Shown here piece by piece: positions 24,757 to 32,873 of a stretch of 50,438 bases of DNA. The DNA comes from Acidimicrobiia bacterium (GTDB lineage Bacteria > Actinomycetota > Acidimicrobiia > Acidimicrobiales > CAIXPF01): NCBI GenBank assembly GCA_947476745.1, contig CANJRG010000025.1, positions 1 through 50,438 on the forward strand, given 5' to 3'. Numbering within the stretch: position 1 is the stretch's first letter; every line of letters starts with the position of its first letter. A program made the position numbers and the translations under genes. Under the pieces are notes generated by a model, which had not been told where the DNA came from, did no database searches, and saw only the letters and a list, made by a program, of their open reading frames with translations.

Positions 24757-26256
24757 TCAGAGCTCACCGCGGTCGAGCCGGACGAGGACCTCGCTCGCCC
24801 GGGCCCGCACGGCGTCGAGGTCGGCGAGCCGGTCCGCGGCGCGGACCTGCTGGGCCATACGGGGGTTGCGTCCGAACCGGGTCCGGTGGCGGGCCAGGAA
24901 GTCCCAGTACAGCGTGGTGAACGGGCAGGCATCCTCACCGGTTCGCTTGCGGCGGTCGAAGACACAACCCCGGCAGTAATCGCTCATCCGGTCGAGGTAG
25001 GCGCCGCCGGCGGCGTAGGGCTTGGTCGACATGCGTCCGCCGTCGGCGTAGAGGGCCATGCCGATGACGTTGGGCAGCATCACCCATTCGGCACCGTCGA
25101 CGAAGCTGCTCCACATCCACTCGACGAGATCCCCGGGCCGGACCCCCGCCAGCAGACCGAGGTTGCCCAGCACCATCAGCCGTTGGATGTGATGCGCCCA
25201 GCCGTGCTCGTGCACGGCGTCGAGGGTGTGGGCCACGCAGCGCATCTGCGTGGTGGCCTCGCCCCGGAACAGCGGGGGCAGGGGCCGGTGCGCGTCGAGC
25301 TCGTTGTGGTCGCGGTAGGCGGGCATCCACAGCCAGTAGATGCCCCACACGTACTCCCGCCAGCCGATGATCTGGCGCAGCAGCCCTTCGGCGGAGGCGA
25401 TCGGCACCGCCCCCGATCGGTAGGCGGCCTCGATCGCGTCGCACACCTCACGGGGATGCAGCAGGCCGATGTTGAGGTAGGGCGACAGCAGGGTGTGGGC
25501 GAGATGCCAACTGGTCGACAGCATGGCGTCCTCGTGCGGGCCGAACCGGGGCAGGACCTCCTCGACGGCATGGCGCAGCCGCCGCAGTGCATCGGCTCGT
25601 GACGTGGCCCAGGTGCCGTCGGGCTCGGCACCCCAGCAGCTGTCGGGCAGATCGGCGAGCACGGCGCGGTCGAGCCCGTCGAGGTCGCTGCGCAGCGGGA
25701 CCGGCCAGGCCCGGCCGTCGCGCGGCGGTGGTTCACGGTTGTCGGCGTCGAAGTTCCACCGCCCGCCCGCAGGCTCGTCGCCGTCCATCAGATACCCGAG
25801 GCGCCGCCGTTGCCAGCGGTAGAAGTCCTCCATCTTGAGCGACCGCCGGCCGCCCGCCCACCCGGCGAACTGTGCCGGATGGCAGAGGAACTGGTCGGTC
25901 GGCGTCATCACCACCCCGAGGCGTTCGAGCAGCTCCCGGCCGTCCCACGATGCCGGTTCGGTGGCCACCACCCGGGCGGGCCGGTACTGCTCGACGTGCG
26001 CGGCGAGGCCTGCCGCCAGCGACGGCGCCTGCCGGTGGTCGACCGCGAAGCCCTCGGCCTGCAGCTCGGCGGCGAAGCGGCGCATCCCGGCGATGACCAG
26101 ATGGGCCCGTTGGCGGTGCCACGGCTTGGACGCCAGCTTGGCGCGGCTCTCGACCAGCAGGATGCGATGGCTCGCCGGGTCGGCGTCCCGCAGCGCACCG
26201 AGATCACGGTTCAGCTGGTCGCCGAGCACCCATACCGTCGTGGTCGGGCCGCTCAT
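24757..26256 (-). CDS. FeS-type bacterial (6-4) photolyase/cryptochrome, PhrB-like
   Basis: A 499-residue member of the FeS-BCP photolyase group (deoxyribodipyrimidine photolyase-related). It begins VWVLGDQLNRDLGAL and contains IGWREYVWGIYW and HHIQRLMVLGNL of the FAD-binding helical domain. The four cluster cysteines C340, C428, C431 and C444 are spaced as in Agrobacterium PhrB. It should repair UV (6-4) photoproducts with light and bind FAD, a ribolumazine-type antenna and a 4Fe-4S cluster. Its start overlaps the stop of the SRPBCC gene (ATGA), implying coupling. Confidence 0.9.
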   Translation of the reverse strand: MSGPTTTVWVLGDQLNRDLGALRDADPASHRILLVESRAKLASKPWHRQRAHLVIAGMRRFAAELQAEGFAVDHRQAPSLAAGLAAHVEQYRPARVVATEPASWDGRELLERLGVVMTPTDQFLCHPAQFAGWAGGRRSLKMEDFYRWQRRRLGYLMDGDEPAGGRWNFDADNREPPPRDGRAWPVPLRSDLDGLDRAVLADLPDSCWGAEPDGTWATSRADALRRLRHAVEEVLPRFGPHEDAMLSTSWHLAHTLLSPYLNIGLLHPREVCDAIEAAYRSGAVPIASAEGLLRQIIGWREYVWGIYWLWMPAYRDHNELDAHRPLPPLFRGEATTQMRCVAHTLDAVHEHGWAHHIQRLMVLGNLGLLAGVRPGDLVEWMWSSFVDGAEWVMLPNVIGMALYADGGRMSTKPYAAGGAYLDRMSDYCRGCVFDRRKRTGEDACPFTTLYWDFLARHRTRFGRNPRMAQQVRAADRLADLDAVRARASEVLVRLDRGEL

Positions 26257-26684
26257 ACGGTCACCGGGGTCCGGGCCAGCCGCTCGATCCGGCGCATCGC
26301 CACCAGGCATACCAACACGTATGGCGCGACAACGGTGGGGACGCCGAAGGTCAACCGGCAACCGCCCGAGGCGGGCTGCACCGTGTGGGACGTGGCGGGG
26401 ACCCCGGCCACCGTCCAGTCCCAGTAGTGGCCTTCGTCGAAGCGGTTCACGACGAACGGCATCCAGAACCCGAACCGGGTGCGTACTCGCCCGGTCGACC
26501 CGGCCTGCAGGCGGACCGGTTCAGCGTCGACCGCGGTGACGCTCGGTCCCCACTCCACCCACCGCGACGTGTCCACCAACAGGTCCCAGACCGTGGCCGC
26601 ATCGGCAGCGACGAACCGGCTTACCGACACCGTCACGGTCGGCCGATTCGTGCCGGAACGCCGGCCCCATCGGATCCGGCGCAT
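26253..26684 (-). CDS. SRPBCC-family protein coupled to photolyase
   Basis: A 143-residue START-like protein: VTVSVSRFVAADAATVWDLL, SRWVEWGPSVTAVD, then strands with GRVRTRFGFWMPFVVNRFDE and a hydrophobic C-terminal helix. No catalytic residue is evident. It overlaps the photolyase gene by four bases (ATGA). Photolyase genes often sit with small SRPBCC or DUF genes, so a role in cofactor or light response is plausible but inferred. Confidence 0.75.
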   Translation of the reverse strand: MRRIRWGRRSGTNRPTVTVSVSRFVAADAATVWDLLVDTSRWVEWGPSVTAVDAEPVRLQAGSTGRVRTRFGFWMPFVVNRFDEGHYWDWTVAGVPATSHTVQPASGGCRLTFGVPTVVAPYVLVCLVAMRRIERLARTPVTV

Positions 26685-27035
26685 CGCCTGGTCCGCGGAG
26701 CGCCCGGAACCACGTGGCCATGCCGTCCCGCCACCGTCGCTGTGAGCACCGTCGGTCCGTCCTTCCGTCGACCTCCCATGGTAGGGCGGGGCAGGTGTCG
26801 CTCCGCTCGATGGAATTGTCTGGGACGCAGAGTGCCGCAGCGACGTCCCGGGCCAGCGTCACCAAACGGTTCGGCCCGTAAAGAAGTGTCGAAAAGGAGG
26901 GGCCCGCAAAAGGCGACCAGGTAATGGCTGTGTCCGCAAAAGTCGTGTCCGCAAAAGTCGTGTCGACCGCGGTCAGGGCGCCGTACCGCTTCGTCAGCCC
27001 GACGGCCCGGATGGCGAGCTCGGGGCCCACGAGGC
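26685..27035. other. 351-bp gap holding an ABC-ATPase fragment and a short repeat
   Basis: No intact gene is present. The gap contains the minus-strand ABC ATPase N-terminal fragment (about 26930-27030) and, inside it, a duplicated TGTCCGCAAAAGTCG at 26931-26960. The rest, about 26690-26925, has no recognisable coding or structural feature, although it must carry the SRPBCC/photolyase promoter. Confidence 0.5.
26930..27030 (-). pseudogene. N-terminal fragment of an ABC-transporter ATPase
   Basis: Starting at a GTG at 27030 the frame reads AIRAVGLTKRYGALTAVD, the standard first strand of many ABC ATPases. It then falls into a repeated TTFAD caused by a 15-bp duplication. Walker A is never reached. 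This is a 5' fragment only, about 20 recognisable residues, abutting the truncated luciferase-like gene on the other strand. Confidence 0.5.
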
Positions 27036-27611
27036 GTGCCGGCCCGTGGGGTCGCCACCGTCGACCATCGCTCCAACGGCCGGGTCAACGTGGGCATCGG
27101 GTCGGGTTGGATGCCCGAGGAGTTCGCCGCCGCGAGCGCCGCGCACATCTTCCCCAAGCGGCACAAGCACGTGCGCGGGACCATCGAGATCATGCAGGGC
27201 ATCTGGACCAAGGACCTGTTCGAGTGCCACGGCGAGCTCGCCGACTTCGACCGTTGCGGCTTCGGCGCCAAGCCGGTGCAGACGCCGCACCCGCCGATCT
27301 ACTTCAGCGGGCTGAAGGGCCCGAAGCGCTCCGCCGCCCGGATCGCCAAGTACAACCTCTCGGGCTGGATCGGCATCCAGGACACCCCCGCAGAGCTGAC
27401 CAAGTGGCGCGGGGCCATCGGCGAGGAGCTCGAGGCGCTCGGCAGCGACCGCACGATCGACCAGCTCACCGACAACCTCAAGCGCTACAAGGAAGCGGGC
27501 CGGTCGATGCCGCTGCTGTGGCCGCCGTTCGCCGACGTGCCGGTGTCCAAGACCCTCGACGACCTCAAGGTGCTCCGCAACGAGATCATGCCCAAGGTCG
27601 AGGCCGCCTGA
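27036..27611 (+). pseudogene. N-terminally truncated luciferase-like oxidoreductase
   Basis: A 191-codon frame from a GTG corresponds to the last two-thirds of an LLM-family F420/flavin oxidoreductase. It contains VATVDHRSNGRVNVGIGSGW, PEEFAAASAAHIF, and a C-terminal helix ending KVLRNEIMPKVEAA. Compared with the intact copy at 32874 it lacks about 110 N-terminal residues, including the first barrel strands and the cofactor-contact histidine region. The break coincides with the ABC fragment on the opposite strand, so a deletion probably removed both 5' regions. A folded product is unlikely. Confidence 0.7.
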
Positions 27612-27710
27612 CCGAGCGGCGTCGGGCGATCGCGGCGCGCGCCGCGCTCGGTCTGCGACACTGCAACCCCGTGCGCCGGGTGACGGCGCGATGTCGGAAA
27701 GGACATGACC

Positions 27711-28079
27711 ATGAGCGATGCCGCTGCGGTGCTGGCGCTGGACGAGGCGCGGTTCGACGCGCAGGTTGCCGGCGACAAGGCCCGCCTCGAGGAGCTGTTG
27801 GCGGAGGAGTTGCACTACACGCACTCCAATGCGTCGGTCGACACCAAGGCGAGCTACATCGACTCGATCCTCTCGGGCCGGGTTCGGTACCGCCAGATCG
27901 ATCGTTCCGGCCAGCAGGCTGCGGTTTTCGGTGATGCGGCGGTCTGCACCGGTTCGGCGACGCTGCACGTGAGCGCAGGTGGCCACGATCGCAGCCTGAA
28001 CCTGCGCTACACCGATGTGTGGGTGCGCCGCACCGGCACCTGGCAGATGGTCGCCTGGCAGTCCACGCTCCTGCCCTGA
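27711..28079 (+). CDS. NTF2-like (SnoaL/DUF4440) protein
   Basis: A 122-residue alpha+beta cone protein. ALDEARFDAQVAGDKARLEE forms the N-terminal helix, ELHYTHSNASVDTKASYID leads into the pocket, and YTDVWVRRTGTWQMVAWQST is the characteristic last strand pair. It is similar to DUF4440/SnoaL-like proteins that act as isomerases, cyclases or binding proteins. GGAAAGGA lies seven bases before the ATG at 27711, which favours it over the ATG at 27705. Function unknown. Confidence 0.8.
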   Translation: MSDAAAVLALDEARFDAQVAGDKARLEELLAEELHYTHSNASVDTKASYIDSILSGRVRYRQIDRSGQQAAVFGDAAVCTGSATLHVSAGGHDRSLNLRYTDVWVRRTGTWQMVAWQSTLLP

Positions 28080-28084
28080 GCCGC

Positions 28085-28121
28085 TGGCATACCGTACGGT
28101 GTCCTACCGTACGGTATGCCA
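28085..28121. terminator. 15-bp perfect inverted repeat containing CCGTACGG
   Basis: TGGCATACCGTACGG at 28085-28099 is the perfect reverse complement of 28107-28121, with a seven-base spacer. Each arm itself contains the palindrome ACCGTACGGT. It lies six bases after the NTF2-like stop and ten before the cyclase-remnant stop on the other strand. This fits a bidirectional terminator, though a protein-binding site is possible. Confidence 0.65.
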
Positions 28122-28130
28122 TCCGGTCGG

Positions 28131-28583
28131 TCAAAACATGGCGATCGGCCGCACCGGGCAGTCGTTGTCGCCCATGAACAGGCTGCCCCACCCGGTGTGG
28201 ATGCAGACCACGTCGCCCTCCTGCACGTCGACCCCGGCGGCGTCGCGGGCCCGTTGCAGGTCGTCCGCGGTGACCGGCCGGCCGGCCTCGAGCATCGGGC
28301 CGCCGTCGAGGCCCGACACGTCGAGTAGCACCCCGCGGGTGATGATGGGCGGCACGTTCTCGATGCCGAGCTGCTTGAGGCCGTAGTCGCCCACCACCGC
28401 GTCGGCCGACAGGCCGTTGTACATGCGGTCGCCGACGCTGACATGGCCCAGGGCGTCGATGTGGGTACCGACGTGGGTGGTCATCTCGATGCGCCCGAGG
28501 TTGGCGCCGAAATGGTTCTCCACCTTGTGGGCCTCGAGGTGCTTGACCACGTTCGGGGCCCCAACGGCTCGGCAGCGAGGCAT
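28131..28583 (-). pseudogene. Truncated cyclase / kynurenine-formamidase-like gene
   Basis: The frame carries the metal-binding motif THVGTHIDALGH of the cyclase (PF04199-type) family, preceded by HFGANLGRIEM and followed by GVLLDVSGLDGG, VQEGDVVCIHTGWGSL. At 150 codons it is about half the size of its relatives. It begins near family residue 60 and stops shortly after GWGSLFMGDND, where the family continues for another 100 or more residues. Loss at both ends suggests a pseudogene, though the metal site is intact. Confidence 0.65.
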
Positions 28584-28895
28584 GGTCGTGGATCAGGTCG
28601 CTTATGATGTCCTGCCGCGTGTCGTGCCGCGTGTCGTGCCGCGTGTCGTGCCGCGTGTCGTGCCGCGTGTCGCGCCGCGAGGCTTGCCCGGCGCGCCGTC
28701 GAGTACCGCGCCCCGGCCCGTCACGCCGGTACCGCACGTTGCCCGCCACGGCAGCTTTGCCGGGTGGCTCCTGGCGGTCCTGGCGGTCCCGGCGTGACGG
28801 CGACCGGCCCCGTCTACGCTCGGCACCGTGCTTCGCTGCGGGTTGCCGTCTCGTCGGGCGGGGTTGTGCCCCTCTTCCCTTAAGATCGGTGCCCA
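28584..28895. other. 312-bp gap with 12-bp repeats
   Basis: Apart from the tandem 12-bp repeat at 28609-28680 no feature is recognised. The frames across it are repetitive and do not resemble proteins. The promoter of the CPT-like kinase at 28896 should lie in the last 100 bases. Confidence 0.5.
28609..28680. repeat. Six tandem 12-bp repeats
   Basis: The unit GTCGTGCCGCGT is repeated six times head to tail. The first unit differs at one position (GTCCTGCCGCGT) and the last at two (GTCGCGCCGCGA); the four central copies are identical. Confidence 0.95.
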
Positions 28896-29654
28896 ATGAG
28901 GCTGGACATGCAGAACGACATGCAGGGCCGCGAGCGGACCGCTCCGGTGGCGATCGTGGTGAACGGGCCGAGCTCGTCGGGCAAGTCGACCCTGTGCAAG
29001 GCGCTCCAGGAGCGTCTGAGCCTGCTGGCGGGGGCCGACCTGGGGTCGGTGTTCGCCCGGGTGGCCTTCGACGACATCGCCCTGATGCTGCCCGAGAACC
29101 GCTACTCGCGCCGCTTCGTGCAGCTACAGGGACGCGACCCCGACCTCGTGGTGTCCCGCGAACCGCACGACGGCCTCGCCGCGTTCGAATACCCCGAGGA
29201 GCGTGGGGTCGACGGCACCGCGCCGGACGAGGCGCGGGTGCGACTGCGACTGAGCCCGTACAGCCGCCGTCTGCTGACCGGTGTGCACCTCGGCTGGGGC
29301 GAGCATCTGCGGCTCGGGACGAACCTGGTCATCGACCACTACCTGCAGGAGTCGGACTGGTGCGACGAGGTGCTCGGCATGCTGCGCGACGCCGGGGCCG
29401 CGGTGCTGCTGGTGGGCGTGCACTGCTCGATCGAGGAGCTCGAACGGCGTGAGGCCGCCCGCGCCGACGGCGGTGTCGAGGGCCGGCCGCGTGGACTGGC
29501 CAGGAGCAGCAACGAGCTGTGCCACGCCCATGGGCTCGACTACGACGTGAACGTGTGGACCGACCGCGAGAGCACCGCCGAGTCGGTCGAGGCGATCGTC
29601 GCCCTGCTGGCGTCGCGCCGCTCGGGCGGGCTCGGCGACACCGGCGGGCGGTAG
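28896..29654 (+). CDS. Chloramphenicol-phosphotransferase-like P-loop kinase
   Basis: A 252-residue P-loop protein. Walker A is NGPSSSGKST at residues 23-32. VAFDDIALMLP follows, then NLVIDHYLQESDW, VLLVGVHCSIEELERRE and ending GLDYDVNVWTD. This is the pattern of the CPT family, which phosphorylates chloramphenicol in Streptomyces but is mostly uncharacterised. It is about 70 residues longer than the 178-residue founder because of an insert at about 75-115. Resistance is not implied. ATGs at 28911 or 28920 are alternative starts. Confidence 0.75.
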   Translation: MRLDMQNDMQGRERTAPVAIVVNGPSSSGKSTLCKALQERLSLLAGADLGSVFARVAFDDIALMLPENRYSRRFVQLQGRDPDLVVSREPHDGLAAFEYPEERGVDGTAPDEARVRLRLSPYSRRLLTGVHLGWGEHLRLGTNLVIDHYLQESDWCDEVLGMLRDAGAAVLLVGVHCSIEELERREAARADGGVEGRPRGLARSSNELCHAHGLDYDVNVWTDRESTAESVEAIVALLASRRSGGLGDTGGR

Positions 29655-29692
29655 CACGCACGCCGCCTCGCCGGCGGGTGGTCGGGCGCGAC

Positions 29693-29719
29693 GAGGGGCC
29701 ACCGGTTCGGTGGCCCCTC
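29693..29719. terminator. Strong hairpin between convergent genes
   Basis: GAGGGGCCACCG pairs perfectly with CGGTGGCCCCTC around a GTT loop, 38 bp after the CPT-like stop and 26 bp before the BVMO 3 stop. Expected to terminate transcription from both sides. Confidence 0.8.
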
Positions 29720-29745
29720 AGCGCGTCCTGCCGGTGGTGGGTCGC

Positions 29746-31407
29746 TCAGCCGAACGCGATGCCCTCGTAGCCGTTGTCGACGACCTTGGCCAGCCGTTCG
29801 TTGAACTTCGGCTGGCCGCCGTTGTAGACGAAGTAGCGGACCTTGCCGGCCTCGTGGCCTTCCACGTTGGAGTTGTAGCCGGTGAACCAGCTCTTGGCAT
29901 TGCGCATCAGCATGGAGCTGTACATCTTGCGAACGTGGTCGGTCCAGCGCTCCTCGGCCGCGGTGGTGGCGTCGAAACGCGTGTAGCCGTGCTCGCGGAC
30001 GTGCTCGACGAACTCGGTGACCCAGTCCACCGCGGTCTCGATGCTGCGGGGGAAGTTCACCGACGCCGACGCGCCCTGTGGGCCCGCCACCATGGCCAGG
30101 TTCGGGAAGCCGTGGATGAACGCCCCGAGGTAGGTCGAGGGCCCGTCGAACCACTTGTCGCGCAGCTTCTGGCCGCCGACACCGGTGATGTCGATGTGGT
30201 CGAACGCCCCGGTTATGGCGTCGAAGCCGGTGGCGTAGACGATGACATCGAGCTCGACGGACTTCTCGCTGGTGCGGATGCCGGTCGGCAGGACCTCCTC
30301 GATGGGGGTCTCGGAGATGTCGATCAGCTCGACGTTGTCGCGGTTGTAGACCTCGTAGTAGTTGGTCTCCATCGGCACGCGCTGCACGCCGAAACCGTGG
30401 TCCTTCGGTACCAGCTTCTCCGCCACAACCGGGTCCTTGACCCGCTCGCGGATGCGGTTGGCGATGTACTCGGAGAACTCGGCGTTGGCCTCCTCGTCGA
30501 CGAAGATCTCCGAGAAGTTCCGCAGCCACACCGCGAAGCCCGGGCTGCCGTAGAGGCTGTCCCAGAACTCGTTGCGCTCCTCCTTGGTGAGGTTGTAGAA
30601 GCCGCGCCGGTCCGGCTCGTGCTCGAAGCCGCCGGGGGTGCGGGCGCAGGTCTCGAAGATCTCCTCGTAGCGGGCGCGGATCTGGGCCATCTCCTCGTCG
30701 GAGATGGGGCCGTTGGACAGCGGAGCGGCCCAGTTGGCCCGGCGCTGGAACACCGTGAGGTGGCTGACCTTGTCGGCGATCGCCCCGATGACCTGGATCG
30801 CGGTGGCGCCGGTGCCGATCACACCGACGCGCTTGCCGGTCAGGTCGAAGGACTCGTGCGGCCATTCGTAGGTGTGGAACGACGGGCCGGCAAAGGTGTT
30901 CATCCCGGGGTAGCGGGGCTTGGTGGGGACCGACAGGAGCCCCAGGCAGGTGATCACGAAACGGGTGGTGATCTCCTCGCCGCTCTCCTTGACCCGCAGG
31001 CGCCACAGGTCCTTCGCCTCGTCGAAGGTCATCGACTCGATGGTGTGGTTGAAGCGCATGTACTTGCGCAGGTCGAACTTGTCGGCCACGAACTCGAGGT
31101 ATTTCAGGTTCTCCGGCTGGGGGGAGAAGCGCTCCTTCCAGTGCCACTCCTCGAGCAACTCCTGCGAGAACGAGTAGCCGTAGGTGTAGCTCTCCGAGTC
31201 GAACCGGGCGCCCGGGTAACGGTTGTTGAACCAGGTGCCACCGAGCCCCGCGTCGGAGGAGAGCACCACGGCGTTGACGCCGAGGTCGCTCAGACGCTTG
31301 ACCTGGTAGATGCCCGAAACCCCGGATCCGATGACGACGACCTCGAACTGGGGCGGCGTCGTTGCGCCGACCTGCTCGGTTGCGTCGAGTACAGCCTGAT
31401 CAGTCAC
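29746..31407 (-). CDS. Baeyer-Villiger monooxygenase (BVMO 3)
   Basis: A 553-residue flavin monooxygenase. FAD motif GSGVSG at 27-32, fingerprint FAGPSFHTYEW at 172-182 and NADPH motif GVIGTGATAIQ. The start is the GTG at 31407, which has AGGGAG eight bases upstream. It is the closest relative of BVMO 2 in the window. It is divergent from an EstB-like serine hydrolase, which could hydrolyse its ester product. Substrate is unknown. Confidence 0.93.
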   Translation of the reverse strand: MTDQAVLDATEQVGATTPPQFEVVVIGSGVSGIYQVKRLSDLGVNAVVLSSDAGLGGTWFNNRYPGARFDSESYTYGYSFSQELLEEWHWKERFSPQPENLKYLEFVADKFDLRKYMRFNHTIESMTFDEAKDLWRLRVKESGEEITTRFVITCLGLLSVPTKPRYPGMNTFAGPSFHTYEWPHESFDLTGKRVGVIGTGATAIQVIGAIADKVSHLTVFQRRANWAAPLSNGPISDEEMAQIRARYEEIFETCARTPGGFEHEPDRRGFYNLTKEERNEFWDSLYGSPGFAVWLRNFSEIFVDEEANAEFSEYIANRIRERVKDPVVAEKLVPKDHGFGVQRVPMETNYYEVYNRDNVELIDISETPIEEVLPTGIRTSEKSVELDVIVYATGFDAITGAFDHIDITGVGGQKLRDKWFDGPSTYLGAFIHGFPNLAMVAGPQGASASVNFPRSIETAVDWVTEFVEHVREHGYTRFDATTAAEERWTDHVRKMYSSMLMRNAKSWFTGYNSNVEGHEAGKVRYFVYNGGQPKFNERLAKVVDNGYEGIAFG

Positions 31408-31566
31408 GACGTGCTCCCTCTTCCCCCGTGTGCCGCACCGCTCGTGGTGCTGTCGACATCCTCGCACCAGCCTGCCGTACGAGTGAAGCTACGCGCACGC
31501 CTGGCGCAGGAACGTTGGTCAGCTCCTTCGCGGGCGCGACCTCGGCAATGGGGATAGTTTCGGGCG

Positions 31567-32697
31567 GTGACCGAGATCCATGGAACCTGTGACCCCCGCT
31601 TCGAAGCGGTGCGTACCACCTTCGCCAACAACTTCGACGCCGGCTACGACGTCGGCGCGTCGGTGGCCGTCTACGTCGACGGCGAACCGGTCGTCGACCT
31701 GTGGGGCGGCTTCGCCGACCGTGACCAGACCAAGCCGTGGGAACGCGACACGATCATCAACGTATGGTCGACCACCAAGACCATGACCTTCGTGGCGGCG
31801 TTGATGCTCGCCGACCAGGGCCTCATCGGCATCGACGAGCCGGTGGCGCGCTACTGGCCCGAGTTCGCCGCCAACGGCAAGGAGAACGTGCTCGTCCGTC
31901 ACCTGATGGCCCACACCGCAGGCCTGTCGGGCTGGCAGGAGAAGCTGTCCGGCGAGGACCTCTACGACTGGGAGAAGTGCACCTCGCTGCTCGCCGCCCA
32001 GGCCCCATGGTGGGAGCCGGGCACGGCGTCGGGCTATCACGCCATCACCCAGGGCTATCTCATCGGTGAGGTCGTGCGCCGGGTGACCGGGCAGAACTTC
32101 GGCACGTTCTTCCGCAACGAGATCGCCGAGCCGCTCGGCGCGGACTTCCATGTCGGCTTCGGCCCCGAGCTCGACGACCGGGTGGCGCTGGTCATCACCC
32201 CGCCGGCGCCGCCGCGGCCCGAGGTGTTCCCCCCGTTCCTGGTCAAGACCATGACCAACCCGATGCTCAACGCCAAGCAGTCGTGGGACCTCGACTGGCG
32301 CCGGGCCGAGATCCCCGCCGCCGGTGGCCACGGCAACGCGGCGTCGGTGGCGGCGGTGCAGTCCGTGCTGTCCAACGGGGGCGAGGCCCGTGGGGTGCGG
32401 CTGTTCTCCGAGGCCACCGCCCGCCGGGTGCTCGAGCCGCAGGCCTACGGCAACGACGGCGTGCTCGGCGACCACCTGCGCTTCGGCATCGGCTACGGCC
32501 TGAACTCGCCGGAGCTGCCCATCGGCCGGGGCGACGCCGTGGCGTTCTGGGGCGGCTACGGCGGCTCGCTGATCGTCAACGACCTCGACCGTCGCATGAC
32601 CATCGCCTTCGTGATGAACAAGATGGAGCTCGGCACCGTCGGCGGGCCCCGCAGCTACGCCCTCGTCGATACCGCCTACGACAGCTTCGACGCCTGA
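31567..32697 (+). CDS. Beta-lactamase-fold serine hydrolase (EstB-like)
   Basis: A 376-residue protein of the class C beta-lactamase / EstB esterase family. The nucleophile motif SxxK is STTK at residues 68-71, within NVWSTTKTMTF. The second motif is the Tyr in SGYHAITQGYLIG near residue 153, and a C-terminal FWGGYGGSLIVND fits the third. No signal peptide is seen, so a cytoplasmic esterase is more likely than a beta-lactamase. It starts with GTG. Divergent orientation from BVMO 3 suggests a ketone-to-ester-to-alcohol-plus-acid pathway. Confidence 0.88.
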   Translation: MTEIHGTCDPRFEAVRTTFANNFDAGYDVGASVAVYVDGEPVVDLWGGFADRDQTKPWERDTIINVWSTTKTMTFVAALMLADQGLIGIDEPVARYWPEFAANGKENVLVRHLMAHTAGLSGWQEKLSGEDLYDWEKCTSLLAAQAPWWEPGTASGYHAITQGYLIGEVVRRVTGQNFGTFFRNEIAEPLGADFHVGFGPELDDRVALVITPPAPPRPEVFPPFLVKTMTNPMLNAKQSWDLDWRRAEIPAAGGHGNAASVAAVQSVLSNGGEARGVRLFSEATARRVLEPQAYGNDGVLGDHLRFGIGYGLNSPELPIGRGDAVAFWGGYGGSLIVNDLDRRMTIAFVMNKMELGTVGGPRSYALVDTAYDSFDA

Positions 32698-32873
32698 GCT
32701 CGGCGCCGGTCGGCACCGGGACGTCCCAGTGCCGGCCGGCGGTCGTCCGGCCGCAGGCGGGGACCGTGCCACAGCGCCCGGGCCACCGCCGGGAGACCGG
32801 CAGGGATGCGCACGAGTACGCTCCGCGGGAGGTGCGGGGAAGGGTCCCCGCGCCGTGCGAAGGGGGCGTTTGG

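Noticed and set aside
31567-32697. Beta-lactamase resistance gene
   Set aside because: No signal peptide and stronger resemblance to EstB-type esterases.
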